A stretch of DNA of 64,000 nucleotides from contig OZ020270.1 in NCBI GenBank assembly GCA_963971225.1, positions 18,029,817-18,093,816 on the forward strand, written 5' to 3'. The notes beneath the pieces are model-generated. The model was not told where the DNA came from. It saw nothing but the letters and a program-made list of their open reading frames with translations, and did no database searches. Source of the DNA: Melieria omissa (lineage: Eukaryota; Arthropoda; Insecta; Diptera; Ulidiidae). This document shows, piece after piece, positions 20,990 through 32,632 of the stretch; positions within the stretch are counted from its first letter, which is position 1, and each line of letters begins with the position of its first letter. Made by a program: the position numbers and the translations under genes.

Positions 20990-22000
<1,011 letters not shown>

Positions 22001-22015
22001 CCTCACCCTTCAAGT

Positions 22016-22032
22016 ATCTGCGTCCCGCAGAT
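22016..22032 (-). promoter_or_regulatory. Hairpin next to the polypurine tract
   Basis: ATCTGC-GGGAC-GCAGAT, a perfect 6-bp stem, followed by the purine run GAAGGGTGAGG and the LTR start. The same 17 bases occur before the 3' LTR of element B (55625-55641). Confidence 0.6.
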
Positions 22033-23627
22033 CAATTACGTTCAACGGATATTTGGGTCGACGCGGTGTTGGCGGCGGGGCCCTTCTGATCGGTTGGACC
22101 CAGTTGTGTCCCAAGACTGATGATGGGCACGCCTTCCTTTGACGTTATTTTTTTCCAGATTCGATATGCTAGCAGAGTTATGAAGATAACGGCTAAAGTT
22201 TCTGTAATGATAGAAAGATTAAATTTGCCATTTAGGGTTCTCAAGTACTTCACATTCCGCTGGCTAAGGTCATGCACATATTCCAGATTCAAGCGTTGGC
22301 CTCCGTTTGTGACATTGACCAGAACAGCCGGCATCACGTGGAGCCCAATTATGGATCGGCTCGAGAATGTGTGGTCCTTTATTTGAGCGGTCTCGTTGTT
22401 AAGCTGAATGACAAAAGACCCCTCGAGGTAATCGGAAAAGTTCGCTGCCTTAACTGTACCCCGGAAATTCGTGAGGAATATCGTGCCTTCATCCATTAAT
22501 TCGATGATTTCCTGCTTGTTGGTTACATACTGGCAGTGGGCTTTGCCTCCTTTAATAATTCTCGGAACACAGTCCTCTTCGGGGAGTTTCTTTAATGCGT
22601 TTTCCCTGCATATTGTAGAATTATTCACCGACAGGCAGTCGCTTGTAATTCCATAGCTTTCTCTTTGATTTATTAAGAGTTTATGATATTGCAGGTCTAC
22701 TTGCGTTCCGTTGGCTATGGTAGCTCTCGTCAGCAGCAAGTGGTAGACATCCCTCTTCACTTTTGGCATTGCGAGAACGTACAGCAACATAGTCCCGTTA
22801 GTAAAAACAGATGGGCTCGCGTATTCCAGTGCTTCTATGACATTCTGGTACGGAAGTGTTTCTCTTTCGCCGATAAGATTGTTGATTTCTTCCTTATCGA
22901 GTAGATTTGTATTTACTACACCACCCTTCGCCATTTGGCAAGCTCGGATGATCTCGTTAATCTGCTCCTTGAGGATCAGGACCTTATTCAAAATATCGTG
23001 CTCTATACTAAGTGAGTGCGAACCTTTGTCAATCGTATTGATGCGCATAACTAATTGGTTTATTTTTTGTATTGCGTCATGTGTGCCCTTGAATAGCCTT
23101 TCATTAATTTTATACTGTTGATTGTTGTTTTCTACGAGGGCATTTTGACTACGCAGGATCTCATCCCAATCCGCAGCGTCTGGGGACCCTGCAATCCACT
23201 TCCAGGCAGACCCGAGCCAGTTAATTGAGCGCGCAGTTCTGGACCTAGGTAATTTCAATTGGTCCAGTCTTTCGATTGCATTAAACAGATGAAATTCGAT
23301 AATTGCTCTCGTCTGGTCGGCCTTAACGTCTTTCTTGAGGAGTTCGGTCATGCTGCGCAGTGCCTTGCTGAAGGTTTCGAGGTTGATGACATGAACCAGG
23401 TTGAAGTGCCCATTAATGATCCAGGCGTTGCCTCGTTGGAGTGTAACTATTGGAGCCTCATAGTTGAAGACCTGGAGTCCATCGCCGGCGGACGCTAGCA
23501 GCAGTCTTGTTATGATTAGGGTTTCGGAGTCAAGGGAAATGGAGATATTCGTTATTGGGATATAGGATAAAGGAAACAGAGGACATTTTAGTTCATGGGA
23601 TTGGTTCGGTACTTTTTGGAGAACAAA
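22032..23627 (-). CDS. env: Env glycoprotein of errantivirus A, without a visible ATG
   Basis: The frame is open from 23627 and ends at a TGA at 22032. Its N-terminal part aligns with the Env of errantivirus C, including a hydrophobic signal-like stretch. A furin-type site (RSRTARS) precedes a conserved segment with WKWIAGSPDA. Several N-glycosylation sequons follow, then a hydrophobic membrane anchor (ETLAVIFITLLAYRIW) and a short basic tail. In this family Env is made from a spliced mRNA and mediates membrane fusion. No Met codon lies in the first ~90 codons, so the start is either supplied by splicing or lost; the homologous protein of errantivirus C has its own ATG at 63061. Confidence 0.85.
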   Translation of the reverse strand, partial: FVLQKVPNQSHELKCPLFPLSYIPITNISISLDSETLIITRLLLASAGDGLQVFNYEAPIVTLQRGNAWIINGHFNLVHVINLETFSKALRSMTELLKKDVKADQTRAIIEFHLFNAIERLDQLKLPRSRTARSINWLGSAWKWIAGSPDAADWDEILRSQNALVENNNQQYKINERLFKGTHDAIQKINQLVMRINTIDKGSHSLSIEHDILNKVLILKEQINEIIRACQMAKGGVVNTNLLDKEEINNLIGERETLPYQNVIEALEYASPSVFTNGTMLLYVLAMPKVKRDVYHLLLTRATIANGTQVDLQYHKLLINQRESYGITSDCLSVNNSTICRENALKKLPEEDCVPRIIKGGKAHCQYVTNKQEIIELMDEGTIFLTNFRGTVKAANFSDYLEGSFVIQLNNETAQIKDHTFSSRSIIGLHVMPAVLVNVTNGGQRLNLEYVHDLSQRNVKYLRTLNGKFNLSIITETLAVIFITLLAYRIWKKITSKEGVPIISLGTQLGPTDQKGPAANTASTQISVERN

Positions 23628-24421
23628 CTAAATAAGTCTACCGATACTTAAATATTTAGGCAGGGCAATGGTTAGTAATGGTTAGTATAAGCTAATATGT
23701 ATATCAAATGTATTGAAAGTAATTTATTAAATGGATTAGCTTAATTGTTATATCTCAATTGGTTAGTAGTAATGTTATATAAAAGTGCCTCTGTGCATGG
23801 CAACATTTTCTTCTTTTTTTTCTTTTTTTTTTATATTGATTTTGTAACTTGATATACGGCAAGGAGTCGAACCTTGGTAACCCGTCATAATAGAGTGAGC
23901 ACCCACCATTTAAGCCAATATATTTTTATTACATATCGTGTATCTTGTGGCCGTAATAGGCATGTACATTTTTTATTTGGTTTTATATAAACTTATGTAA
24001 CTTAATATACGGCAAGGAGTCGAACCTTGGTAACTCATCGTAATGGAGTGAGCACCCACCATTTAAGCCAATATATTTTAACATGTGATGTATTTTGTGG
24101 ACGCCGTAGGCATGTAAAACATTTTTGATTTGGTTTTATTTAAACTTATGTAACTTAATATACGGCAAGGAGTCGAACCTTGGTAACTCATCGTAATGGA
24201 GTGAGCACCCACCATTTCAGCCAATATATTTTTACTACATATCGTATAACTTGTGGCCATAATAGGCATGTACAACATTTGTGATTTTACTTAATTTTTA
24301 GATAAGTAAATTTTTACAATCGTATTTTATTTTATTAAAGAAAAAACTTGGTGCAGTGGAATCTTGTGTGATTTGTTAATTAATTGATAAAGCATTACCT
24401 GGAGGTTGTATGAAGGAGGTT
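23628..24421 (-). other. pol-env spacer of errantivirus A
   Basis: AT-rich spacer without a gene, holding the three 153-bp tRNA-like repeats at 23852-24300 and a short T-rich run near 23810-23832. Confidence 0.7.
23852..24300 (-). repeat. Three 153-bp tandem repeats, each with a tRNA-like fold and A/B boxes
   Basis: Units start at 23852, 24005 and 24158. Read on the minus strand, each has a canonical T-arm (CAAGG-TTCGACT-CCTTG) with a perfect B box (GGTTCGACTCC), a 5-base variable loop, a 7-base anticodon-loop position and an A box (TGGCTTAAATGG or TGGCTGAAATGG). The A-to-B spacing is 44 bases, exactly as in a normal tRNA. Acceptor and D stems pair poorly, and the anticodon stem has mismatches. 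They lie at 23853-23924, 24006-24077 and 24159-24230, in the same sense as the element. This looks like a captured tRNA gene or tRNA-derived SINE unit that was then amplified. Confidence 0.7.
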
Positions 24422-27400
24422 CTAATTTCTTATATGTGACTTGTGAATCTTTTTACCTGATGCAGTTTTTATAGTTACAATCCCTTCTTGGTCTACTACT
24501 TCCGGGTTGTACCTACTTTTCTGTTTGCCTTTAATCTGTTTGTTAGCCACATAAACAACCGCCCCTGGCGCGTACTCTCTGGGATCCTCCCTGCTTTTGT
24601 TGAGATTTGAATTGCACAATTCTTGATTTCGTTTAATTTGTCCTCTTATATCGTCGAGCACTCTGTCTCTGAAGTTGACCAGGTTTTGGTAGTTTATTCT
24701 GTGTGTTCGGTTGAGGAATACATCGGCAGGTTTCTTTTTGGTTACAGAGTGCACGGAATTGTTGTAACGATCTACAGCTATATATACTAGCTCCCTGGGT
24801 CTGTAATGTGGGGACTCTCTTTTCAGGCACCTATAAATTTCAATGATTGTGGAGTGAAAGCGTTCTACCTGACCGTTCACCTCGCTTTTCTGTATTGGGG
24901 TCCTGTACAGTTCAATGCCAAGAGATTCTATGAAGTTTATTATTGTAGGGGTCAAAAGTCCTCTTTCATTATCGGTTACAATGAGTTTCGGGACTGAAAA
25001 ATAATGCAAAGCTTCAGTCAGCATTTCACGCAGGTGTATTGCTGATCTAGTTTGAATGTGAAAGAGTTTCCCAAACTTGGAAAATTTATCCAAGCAGCTT
25101 AGAAACTTTTCCTTTTCGAGCATAAAGATATCAATGTGGAGGATCTCGCATGGGTATGTTGGTATGGGAGTTGGCTGCAGTTTTGGTCTTAGGGGATGTC
25201 TATCGTATTTCTGGGTCTTACAAACCTTACACGATGAAGTATAGTTTTTCACTAAGTGATTCATTCGCGGAAAATAATATTTCTCAAGAATTTGTAATGT
25301 GTTCTCACGCGGATTCCTATGAGCTCTTCGGTGCTCACTCTCTATTATTTCACAGACTCTCTCGGGGTTGGCGACATCCTCCACTATTCTTTGTGTAATT
25401 CTTATCTTGTACCGAGCGAAGTGCTCTGTATAGACATGATTTAGTAGCTGTAGACAAGACTCGGGGGCTTTGATACCATTAATAATTGAGGGGTTAAGTA
25501 ACCGTCTTAAGGTTTCGGCGAGGTTTGTGTGGTTCCATTCTTCCTTGGACACATAGTGTCGGTTGAAACCAGGATGAGGCGACTCATGGCAACTAAGATC
25601 TTTCCCGACTCGAAGGATGATCTGGTTCCTAAATGCATTCAGGGGAGCTTCAACGTGAGGGATTAGGTCACTGGAGTCCTGTTCTGCACTGTGTATTGTG
25701 GCTGCGGTTGAACTTGCCACCCCTGCGTTGGGATTTCCCTCCGATGCTGTTTCAGTGCCCGAAACGCTGCCTTCTGAAGCCGTTTCAGTGCCTGAAACGC
25801 CGACTTCTGAAGCCGTCTCAGTGCCTGAAACATTGCCTTCCGAAGCCGTTTCAGTGTCTGAATCAGCGTTCCCTTCGCTGGCAGTATCTGTTGCCGAATC
25901 CGCCTGTGGCACCAAGGGTGACAAGTGATGGACCTGCGTGGGTAATCGTGAAAGTGCGTCAGCCACCATGTTTGATTTTCCTGGCTTATAGATTAATTGG
26001 CAGTTGTATTCCTCAATTCGCGCCTTCCATCGCTTGAGCTTGGCGTTGTAGTTCCGATTTCCAAGTGCATAGGTGAGTGGTTGGTGGTCTGTATAGATGC
26101 GAATGCTCTTCGCTCCGTACAGGTAAAACCGCAAGTTGTCCAATGCCCACACTATGGCCAGCATTTCCTTTTCATTTGTCGCATAACTTTCCTCAGTTTG
26201 GTTCAGCGATCTAGAAATGTAAGCTATTGGTCTGTCCTTCCCAGGTTCCCCTTGGGAGAGAACTGCCCCTATTGCATAGTTCGAAGCATCGGTCGTCAGG
26301 TTGTATGGTTTTGCGATGTCGGGAAAGGCTAGGATTTCAGCGGACGTCAAAAGGAGTTTTAGCTCCTTGAATGCTTGCAAGGCCTCTTCGTCCAATGATA
26401 TTGGTATTCGTTTGGACTGATTAGCCCTCACTTGGGCATTTTCACCTCTTGTCAAGTTGGTTAATGGTTTAGCGATTTTAGCGTAGTCGCAAATAAACTT
26501 TCTGTAATAGGAGGTCATCCCAAGGAACCTTTTAAGGTCCTTCAAATTTTCGGGTGGCAGCATCGAAATTATAGCTTCAACCTTTTTTGGGTCTGCGCAT
26601 ATGCCATTAGATGTAATTATGTAACCTAGGAACTCTACGTCTTCCGCCATGAATCTTGTTTTATCTAAGTTCACCTTAAGATTCGCCTCGTGGAGCCTAT
26701 AAAAGATTGTTTCCAGATTCTTTGCATGGTCGTCAAAATCCTTGCCAAAGACGATGATGTCGTCTATGTACACATAGCATATTTTGCCAATGTATTCCCG
26801 AAGAACATCATCTATCATTCTTTGGAATATTGACGGTGCGTTTTTAAGACCAAAAGGAAGGCGCAAAAACTCATATTTCCCATTCATCGTAGAGAAGGCG
26901 GTCTTCGCTATGTCTGATTCTTTCATGGGGATTTGGTGGAATCCTGAAGTCAGGTCCAGAGTAGAGAAATATTTAGCACCGCCCAAACTGGCTAGAGTGG
27001 AATTGATATCTGGTATTGGATAAGTGTCGGGAATCGTCACCGCGTTTAATCGTTTGTAATCTATCACCATTCTGTACTGTTTTTCTCCAGTCGGCTTTGG
27101 TTTTTTTGGAACTATCCATATTGGTGAGTTATAAGGGCTTTTTGATGGACGAATTATACCCTCATCTAAAAGTTCTCTAATCTGTTTGTCAACTTCATCT
27201 CTCATGCCGGCTGGATAGGGGTAGCTTTTCGTATATATCGGTTCATCCGTGTTGGTGTTGATTTCCGCCCTTACCGTGGTTCCTATCAACTCGTTTTTGC
27301 CTAAAGGACCAAAAAGGGTTGAGTAACTATTTACAAGAGCCCGTATTCCCGCATTTTCCCGCATGTTTCCCGCATTAGCGAAGAATTTACCAGAAACTTT

Positions 27401-27552
27401 TTGGGTTATTTGAATATTACCTCCCGCTGAGCGGACGAGGAAAGGTTTGGATATTGTAGAGCAATTTTGAGCGTGAGAAGGATTAATAAAGTTCTTGTTC
27501 GCTCCCGTATCAATCAGAAATTCTAGAACCTTACCCCCCGACGTAGCGTATT
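24422..27552 (-). CDS. pol: Pol of errantivirus A: truncated protease, RT, RNase H, integrase
   Basis: Pol is read from a frame overlapping the end of gag. The protease active site is FLIDTGANKNF (about 27500), followed by SAGG; then about 60 residues present in errantivirus C are missing, in frame, up to LFGP. RT shows LPFGLKNAPSIFQRM and YVYIDDIIVFG, RNase H LTTDASNYAIGAVLSQ, and integrase an HHCC finger (SEHRRAHRNPRE...CKVCK) and DDE residues (HIDIFMLE, VTDNERG, EVNGQVERFH). Between RNase H and integrase lies an acidic repeat (TETASEG, several copies). From residue MRENAGIRAL the frame is open for 980 codons. The protease deletion probably makes it inactive. Confidence 0.88.
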
Positions 27553-28821
27553 CTATATAAGGAACGCTGGAGAGGCGTTCGTCATAAAATTTATTTCTTC
27601 TAAATCTTCTTTTTCGAACTCGGGTTGTTGTTCTTCAGGTTCTTCTACTGGCTCCAGATGATAAAGTCGTTGCTGTTTCCTGGGGTACCTATCCATTGCG
27701 TTTCCTCTCTTAAATGAGCTCCTTCCGTGGGGGTAATTCATGTAGTTTACATTCCTCGTCTGAATCGAACTATCAATATCCATCTTTTCGGCTGGTTTCG
27801 GTCCAACTGGCCTAGGGGGAGCGCCGGTTCCTGTTGGACCTCCTACTGGACTGCTGGTCGGAAAAAATCGCCTCTCGTTAGCGAATGGATTATGGTGAGG
27901 AAGTCGATCAAATGGACGACTTCCTCCAGTAAGGGCTCTCGGAACTTGTCTCGGCGGTCCGTGTTCAGCTCTGGGTAGGTTATTTAAGGGAACAGTTATC
28001 CTGTTAGGACTACTGTTATGAATCGCATAATTCCTCATGCTCAAATTCCTGAATTCGAGGCACGCGGAATATGCCTCGGGCAAGCTCCTGGGTTTTTGAA
28101 TAATAAGCATCTTGGATAAGTCGCCATTGAGCCCCCGAACAAAAACGTCCAGTGCCCTATTTCTATACGATCCTATCAGAGCATTGATGGTTTCCGTTGA
28201 ATAGTTCTCTGTTTTGATCTTATTTATTATTAAAGAAAATTGATGGTTTACCATCGCATAATACTCGTCAAGGCTGGACCCCTTCTGTGCCAACTGATTG
28301 AGCTGGTGCTCCAGTGTACGGATATCCCTTTTATCCGCATAATGTAGCGACAGGACCTTTTTCATCTCACTCCAATTGTCGTCAAAAACATTATAGGACA
28401 CCAAAGCTGTGTCCGCGCCTCCCCGGATTTTCTGCCGAATGTGCTGCAGAATTGCCTTGTATATCGGCTTTCCCTTCACAATGTCGAAGTCTCGCAATAT
28501 GTTCTCCACACTGTGGACCCATGAAACAAACTGTACGGGGTTGCCATCAAACACCTGCAGCTCTTTAACGCAATCAGGCAATCTCGAAATCTCCCGAAGC
28601 TCCTGCTCGTTGCTCGGCCCAACTAACGGAATTGGGTCGCCATCGCTTCCCACATTCGTATCCGTTCCCTGTTCTAGTTGCCCTAGTCGGGTTTCCAGAA
28701 CTCCTACAACCGCCCTATCAGCCTCTAATGTTGCAAGTCTGCCTTCTAGGGCCTTCAGTTGCACCAAAACTAAGTTAAGTCCCCCATTCAGCTGAGTAAG
28801 TGACTCCTTCATTTCCTCCAT
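27553..28821 (-). CDS. gag: Gag of errantivirus A (422 aa)
   Basis: It starts at the ATG at 28821 (MEEMKESLTQLNGGLN) and ends NASPAFLI. An N-terminal heptad-rich coiled coil is followed by a capsid-like region (FDGNPVQFVSWVHSVENIL, LSLHYADKRDIRTLEHQL). The C-terminus is proline/arginine-rich and has no CCHC knuckle, as usual in errantiviruses. It is closely similar in layout to the Gag at 58240-59436, sharing the PAFLI ending where the pol frame takes over by a presumed -1 shift. The frame is intact. Confidence 0.92.
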   Translation of the reverse strand: MEEMKESLTQLNGGLNLVLVQLKALEGRLATLEADRAVVGVLETRLGQLEQGTDTNVGSDGDPIPLVGPSNEQELREISRLPDCVKELQVFDGNPVQFVSWVHSVENILRDFDIVKGKPIYKAILQHIRQKIRGGADTALVSYNVFDDNWSEMKKVLSLHYADKRDIRTLEHQLNQLAQKGSSLDEYYAMVNHQFSLIINKIKTENYSTETINALIGSYRNRALDVFVRGLNGDLSKMLIIQKPRSLPEAYSACLEFRNLSMRNYAIHNSSPNRITVPLNNLPRAEHGPPRQVPRALTGGSRPFDRLPHHNPFANERRFFPTSSPVGGPTGTGAPPRPVGPKPAEKMDIDSSIQTRNVNYMNYPHGRSSFKRGNAMDRYPRKQQRLYHLEPVEEPEEQQPEFEKEDLEEINFMTNASPAFLI

Positions 28822-29931
28822 GATAAATACGTTTGTTTTATATAATGTTTATATGCGTTTTATTTATTCTTCTTTTATTATATTGGACAAGATTCCACTC
28901 ACCAGCTTTCCGTTTTCCTTTCTTTTTATCTTCCTTGTATTAAGTAGTGGTCCACTCACAGCAGGATCAGTTGCAGCATTCCTGCATTACATAAAAAAAA
29001 GAAATCAATTAGTAATTTGACCCGGAAGGATCGCGTTGTCCCGTTTAGTCGACGGCGTTTATATTTGCCACCAACCTACTAGGGCGCGATTGACTTCACG
29101 CCCGCTTGGATGACCGTCTACGGCCTCCTATTAAGGAAACCCATTTTCACACGGGCTGCCGCCAGGTACATCCTCACGGTAATATTTGGCCTATTTTAAC
29201 AGCACGAGGGCGACAATTTGATAACCATCTGCGATAGTTAAAGAAGGTCGTTGATAATACGACTTATCGCCAGGAATATCATCGCCGCCCTAATGCAACC
29301 ACTTAATTTTTCCTAAAATTCACCACAAGGGGTGAAGTGATTCTGCACTTGACCACCGCGAGGCTCTGCGAGGCACCTTCACTCTTTCACTCAAATCCAA
29401 TTCAAAAAAATATTGGGGTTTCATTAACTTATTTTTGTAATGTGTGCGTGGTGATAATCCGTTCCATTATTTCCCAGTGGGAATTCAATTCTTGTTAAGT
29501 TTTAATGCCTTCCGGGCGCAGTTTTTTACAGATTGGAGGGTCCGGAGTTCGGAATCGCAGTCTGCTGCCAACTTCTTCGAAGAAGGCATATTCTCCCATA
29601 GGCAGTTATGAAAATGTTATTTGTAGCCTGAGGGTCTTCGGGGTCACAGGCTTTTTCTTTCGTTAGATCCTGGAGGGTCCGGAGTTCGGAATCGCAGGAT
29701 GAGGACGTATTTCTTTAAATCGTTATTATTTTAACCACATCACCACTCCGCACATTTTTCAATACATTTTTTCGTGCAGGAGGGTCCCCCGAAGGTAGGA
29801 ATCGCTGGCACGTACTTCAATTTCTCACATTTACACTTTTGCACGATCACTTTCTCCTTGGTACCTCGCAGAACCTTTTTATGTTTCTCCTTTGGGCACC
29901 CGCCTTTTAGACGGGTCCCTGCTCGGGCGCC
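28822..29931 (-). other. 5' leader of errantivirus A with conserved hairpins
   Basis: Noncoding. Class I hairpins (stem around CGATTCC...GGACCCTC) lie at 29529-29564, 29667-29700 and 29774-29811; a class II hairpin (TAGTAGGT...GACTAAACGGG) lies at 29040-29085. Both families recur in the leaders of elements B and C. No gene is seen. Confidence 0.8.
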
Positions 29932-29932
29932 A
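29915..29932 (-). promoter_or_regulatory. Primer-binding site, tRNA-Lys type
   Basis: TGGCGCCCGAGCAGGGAC on the minus strand, overlapping the last base of the LTR. It differs by one base from the tRNA-Lys3 site of lentiviruses, as remembered. The same site is used by elements B and C. Confidence 0.85.
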
Positions 29933-30276
29933 GTTAGCGTCGCCTTAAGGGCGACACTTAAAAAAATTAAAATTGTGGACCATCCACGGGTCCTTGGAAT
30001 AAATACACACCAATTATAATTTCACAATCAAATTATTTAATTAGAACAAGTTTGAAGAGTACTGCTCTCGACGGCGGCCAAATACAGAATGAATCCCTAT
30101 TCTATTTACATTAAAGTCCTAACCTAAGCTTAACTACAAAGATGCTGCTGCATCGCCGTTCCCACGCTGCACAGGTGTTCGCTGATCGCTTCCAGCGAAT
30201 CTGCATGCGCCGTCAGCACTTCTGCACTGCGCGCATGCTGTCTGGTTGCAGCTGTTGCTACTGGGCTGTGCTAACT
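29932..30276 (-). repeat. 5' LTR of errantivirus A
   Basis: 345 bp, AGTTAGC...CTAACT on either strand. It is flanked by TAA repeats on the right and the primer-binding site on the left. Confidence 0.93.
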
Positions 30277-31162
<886 letters not shown>

Positions 31163-32632
31163 GGCGAAGCTGGAAACTACGAATCTCGAAATTTCGGACA
31201 AAAGTCGAGACTGCAAATCGTGAAATGTCGGCGCAGATGTCAGCGAAAATGGAAACGGCGACCCAGGAAATATCGGCGCAAGTGGCGGAGCGAATGGAAG
31301 TCAAGCTTCAGGAAAATTCTGCGCGCTTGGAGCAGAAAGTGGAGGAAATCTCGGACAGGATTAATGGGAAATTCGAGCACCTGGAGACGCGGGTAGAGCA
31401 TTTGGATAAACGAGTCGACGACCCGGATACAAAAAGCCGGGCTTAAACTCAACCCAAAGAAGTGCTCGCTGTTCCAAAAGGAGGTCAAGTATCTGGGTCA
31501 TACGGTTTCCGCCCGCGGAGTACATACGGATGAAGGAAAATCACGGCGGTGAAGGAGTGGCCCCGGCCACGCAATCTACACGAACTCCGCAGTTTCCTGG
31601 GCCTGTGCACATACTACCCCAGATTTGTTCCGGGACTCGCGAACATAGCCAGCAGCCTGCACAAACTGACGAAAAAGGGCCAAGCTTTCGATGATTCCCT
31701 GAACAAACGAGTTGGCGACCTGGATGATTCCCTAAACAAACGTGTTGACGATCTTGATGATTCCCTGAACAAACGAGTTGATAGTCTGGAAGTTTCGGTG
31801 AACAGAAAAATGGACGAGCGGCTTAGGGAGGTACAGCCGCGAGAATGGTTGCCGCCGGTTTCGGAAAGTGTTGCCACCCGAGCAGAAGTGCCTACTTATG
31901 ATGGGACTACGCCATTCGATACCTTCAAGCTGCAATTCGACCTGGCTGCTCTGGAAAATCAGTGGACCGATGTAAGAAAAGGTCGGAAATTGGCGCTGGC
32001 TCTTAAAGGTGCTGCGGCTGAGGTAATAAAATTAGTTCCAGAATGTTTACGAAGTGAGTACGAGACCGTCATAAGGGCGCTGGCAGCCAAATACAGCGAC
32101 GAGCACAACAGAACGCTATATTACTGTGAGCTGAAGAATCGCAGGCAAAGATCCAACGAGGCGCTGCAGACATATGCAGCAGACATTGAGCGGCTCGTGC
32201 AGCTGTGCTACCCGTCCTTCGGCGCTGAGGATCTCGAGAGGATGAAGATTGAGGCGTTTGTTGAAGGTCTTCATGATCCGGAGACACGTCGCAGTGCGTT
32301 GATGATGGGCAAGCCGACATTTAGGGAGACGGTGACCAGCGCGATGACAAATGAGGCGACATGGATTGGGAGCACTCGGTATGCACCTGCAAGAATACGC
32401 CAGATCCAGCCGGACAACGACATTACGATCCAGGCCATAAGCTCTGAGCCACCGGACAGGCCAGGTCGCGTCTAAAGTTGTTTGCTGGGTATGTGGCAAG
32501 CAGGGCCACATATCACGAGACTGCCGCCAACGAAAGAGGCGTTCCCGATCTCGATCGCCTGAAGCGAGGAATACTGACAATCGAGGCTCAGTCAACAAGC
32601 GCAGGGCTGAGGACGAGGAGCCGTTAAACTAA
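31163..32632 (+). pseudogene. Gag of the truncated gypsy element, with indels and a pol-derived insertion
   Basis: The N-terminal part is a long coiled coil with repeats such as LDDSLNKRVDD. The capsid part follows (VPTYDGTTPFDTFKLQFD ... MKIEAFVEGLHDPETRRSAL). The C-terminus carries a CCHC knuckle (CWVCGKQGHISRDC) and an Arg/Ser tail, stopping at 32632. Damage seen: a frameshift near 31195, the 268-bp insertion at 31424-31691, and a frameshift near 32465. Pol follows in an overlapping frame. Confidence 0.85.
31424..31691 (+). repeat. Copy of pol 34075-34343 inserted in gag
   Basis: These 268 bases equal pol 34075-34343 except for one deleted C. The gag sequence resumes immediately after it in the middle of the LDDSLNKRVDD repeats. 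Short shared bases at the ends (GGAT on the left, GA on the right) fit a microhomology-guided template switch. Confidence 0.92.

Noticed and set aside
23853..24230. Three functional tRNA genes
   Set aside because: The T-arm and A/B boxes are good, but acceptor and D stems do not pair and the anticodon stem has mismatches; kept only as tRNA-like repeats.
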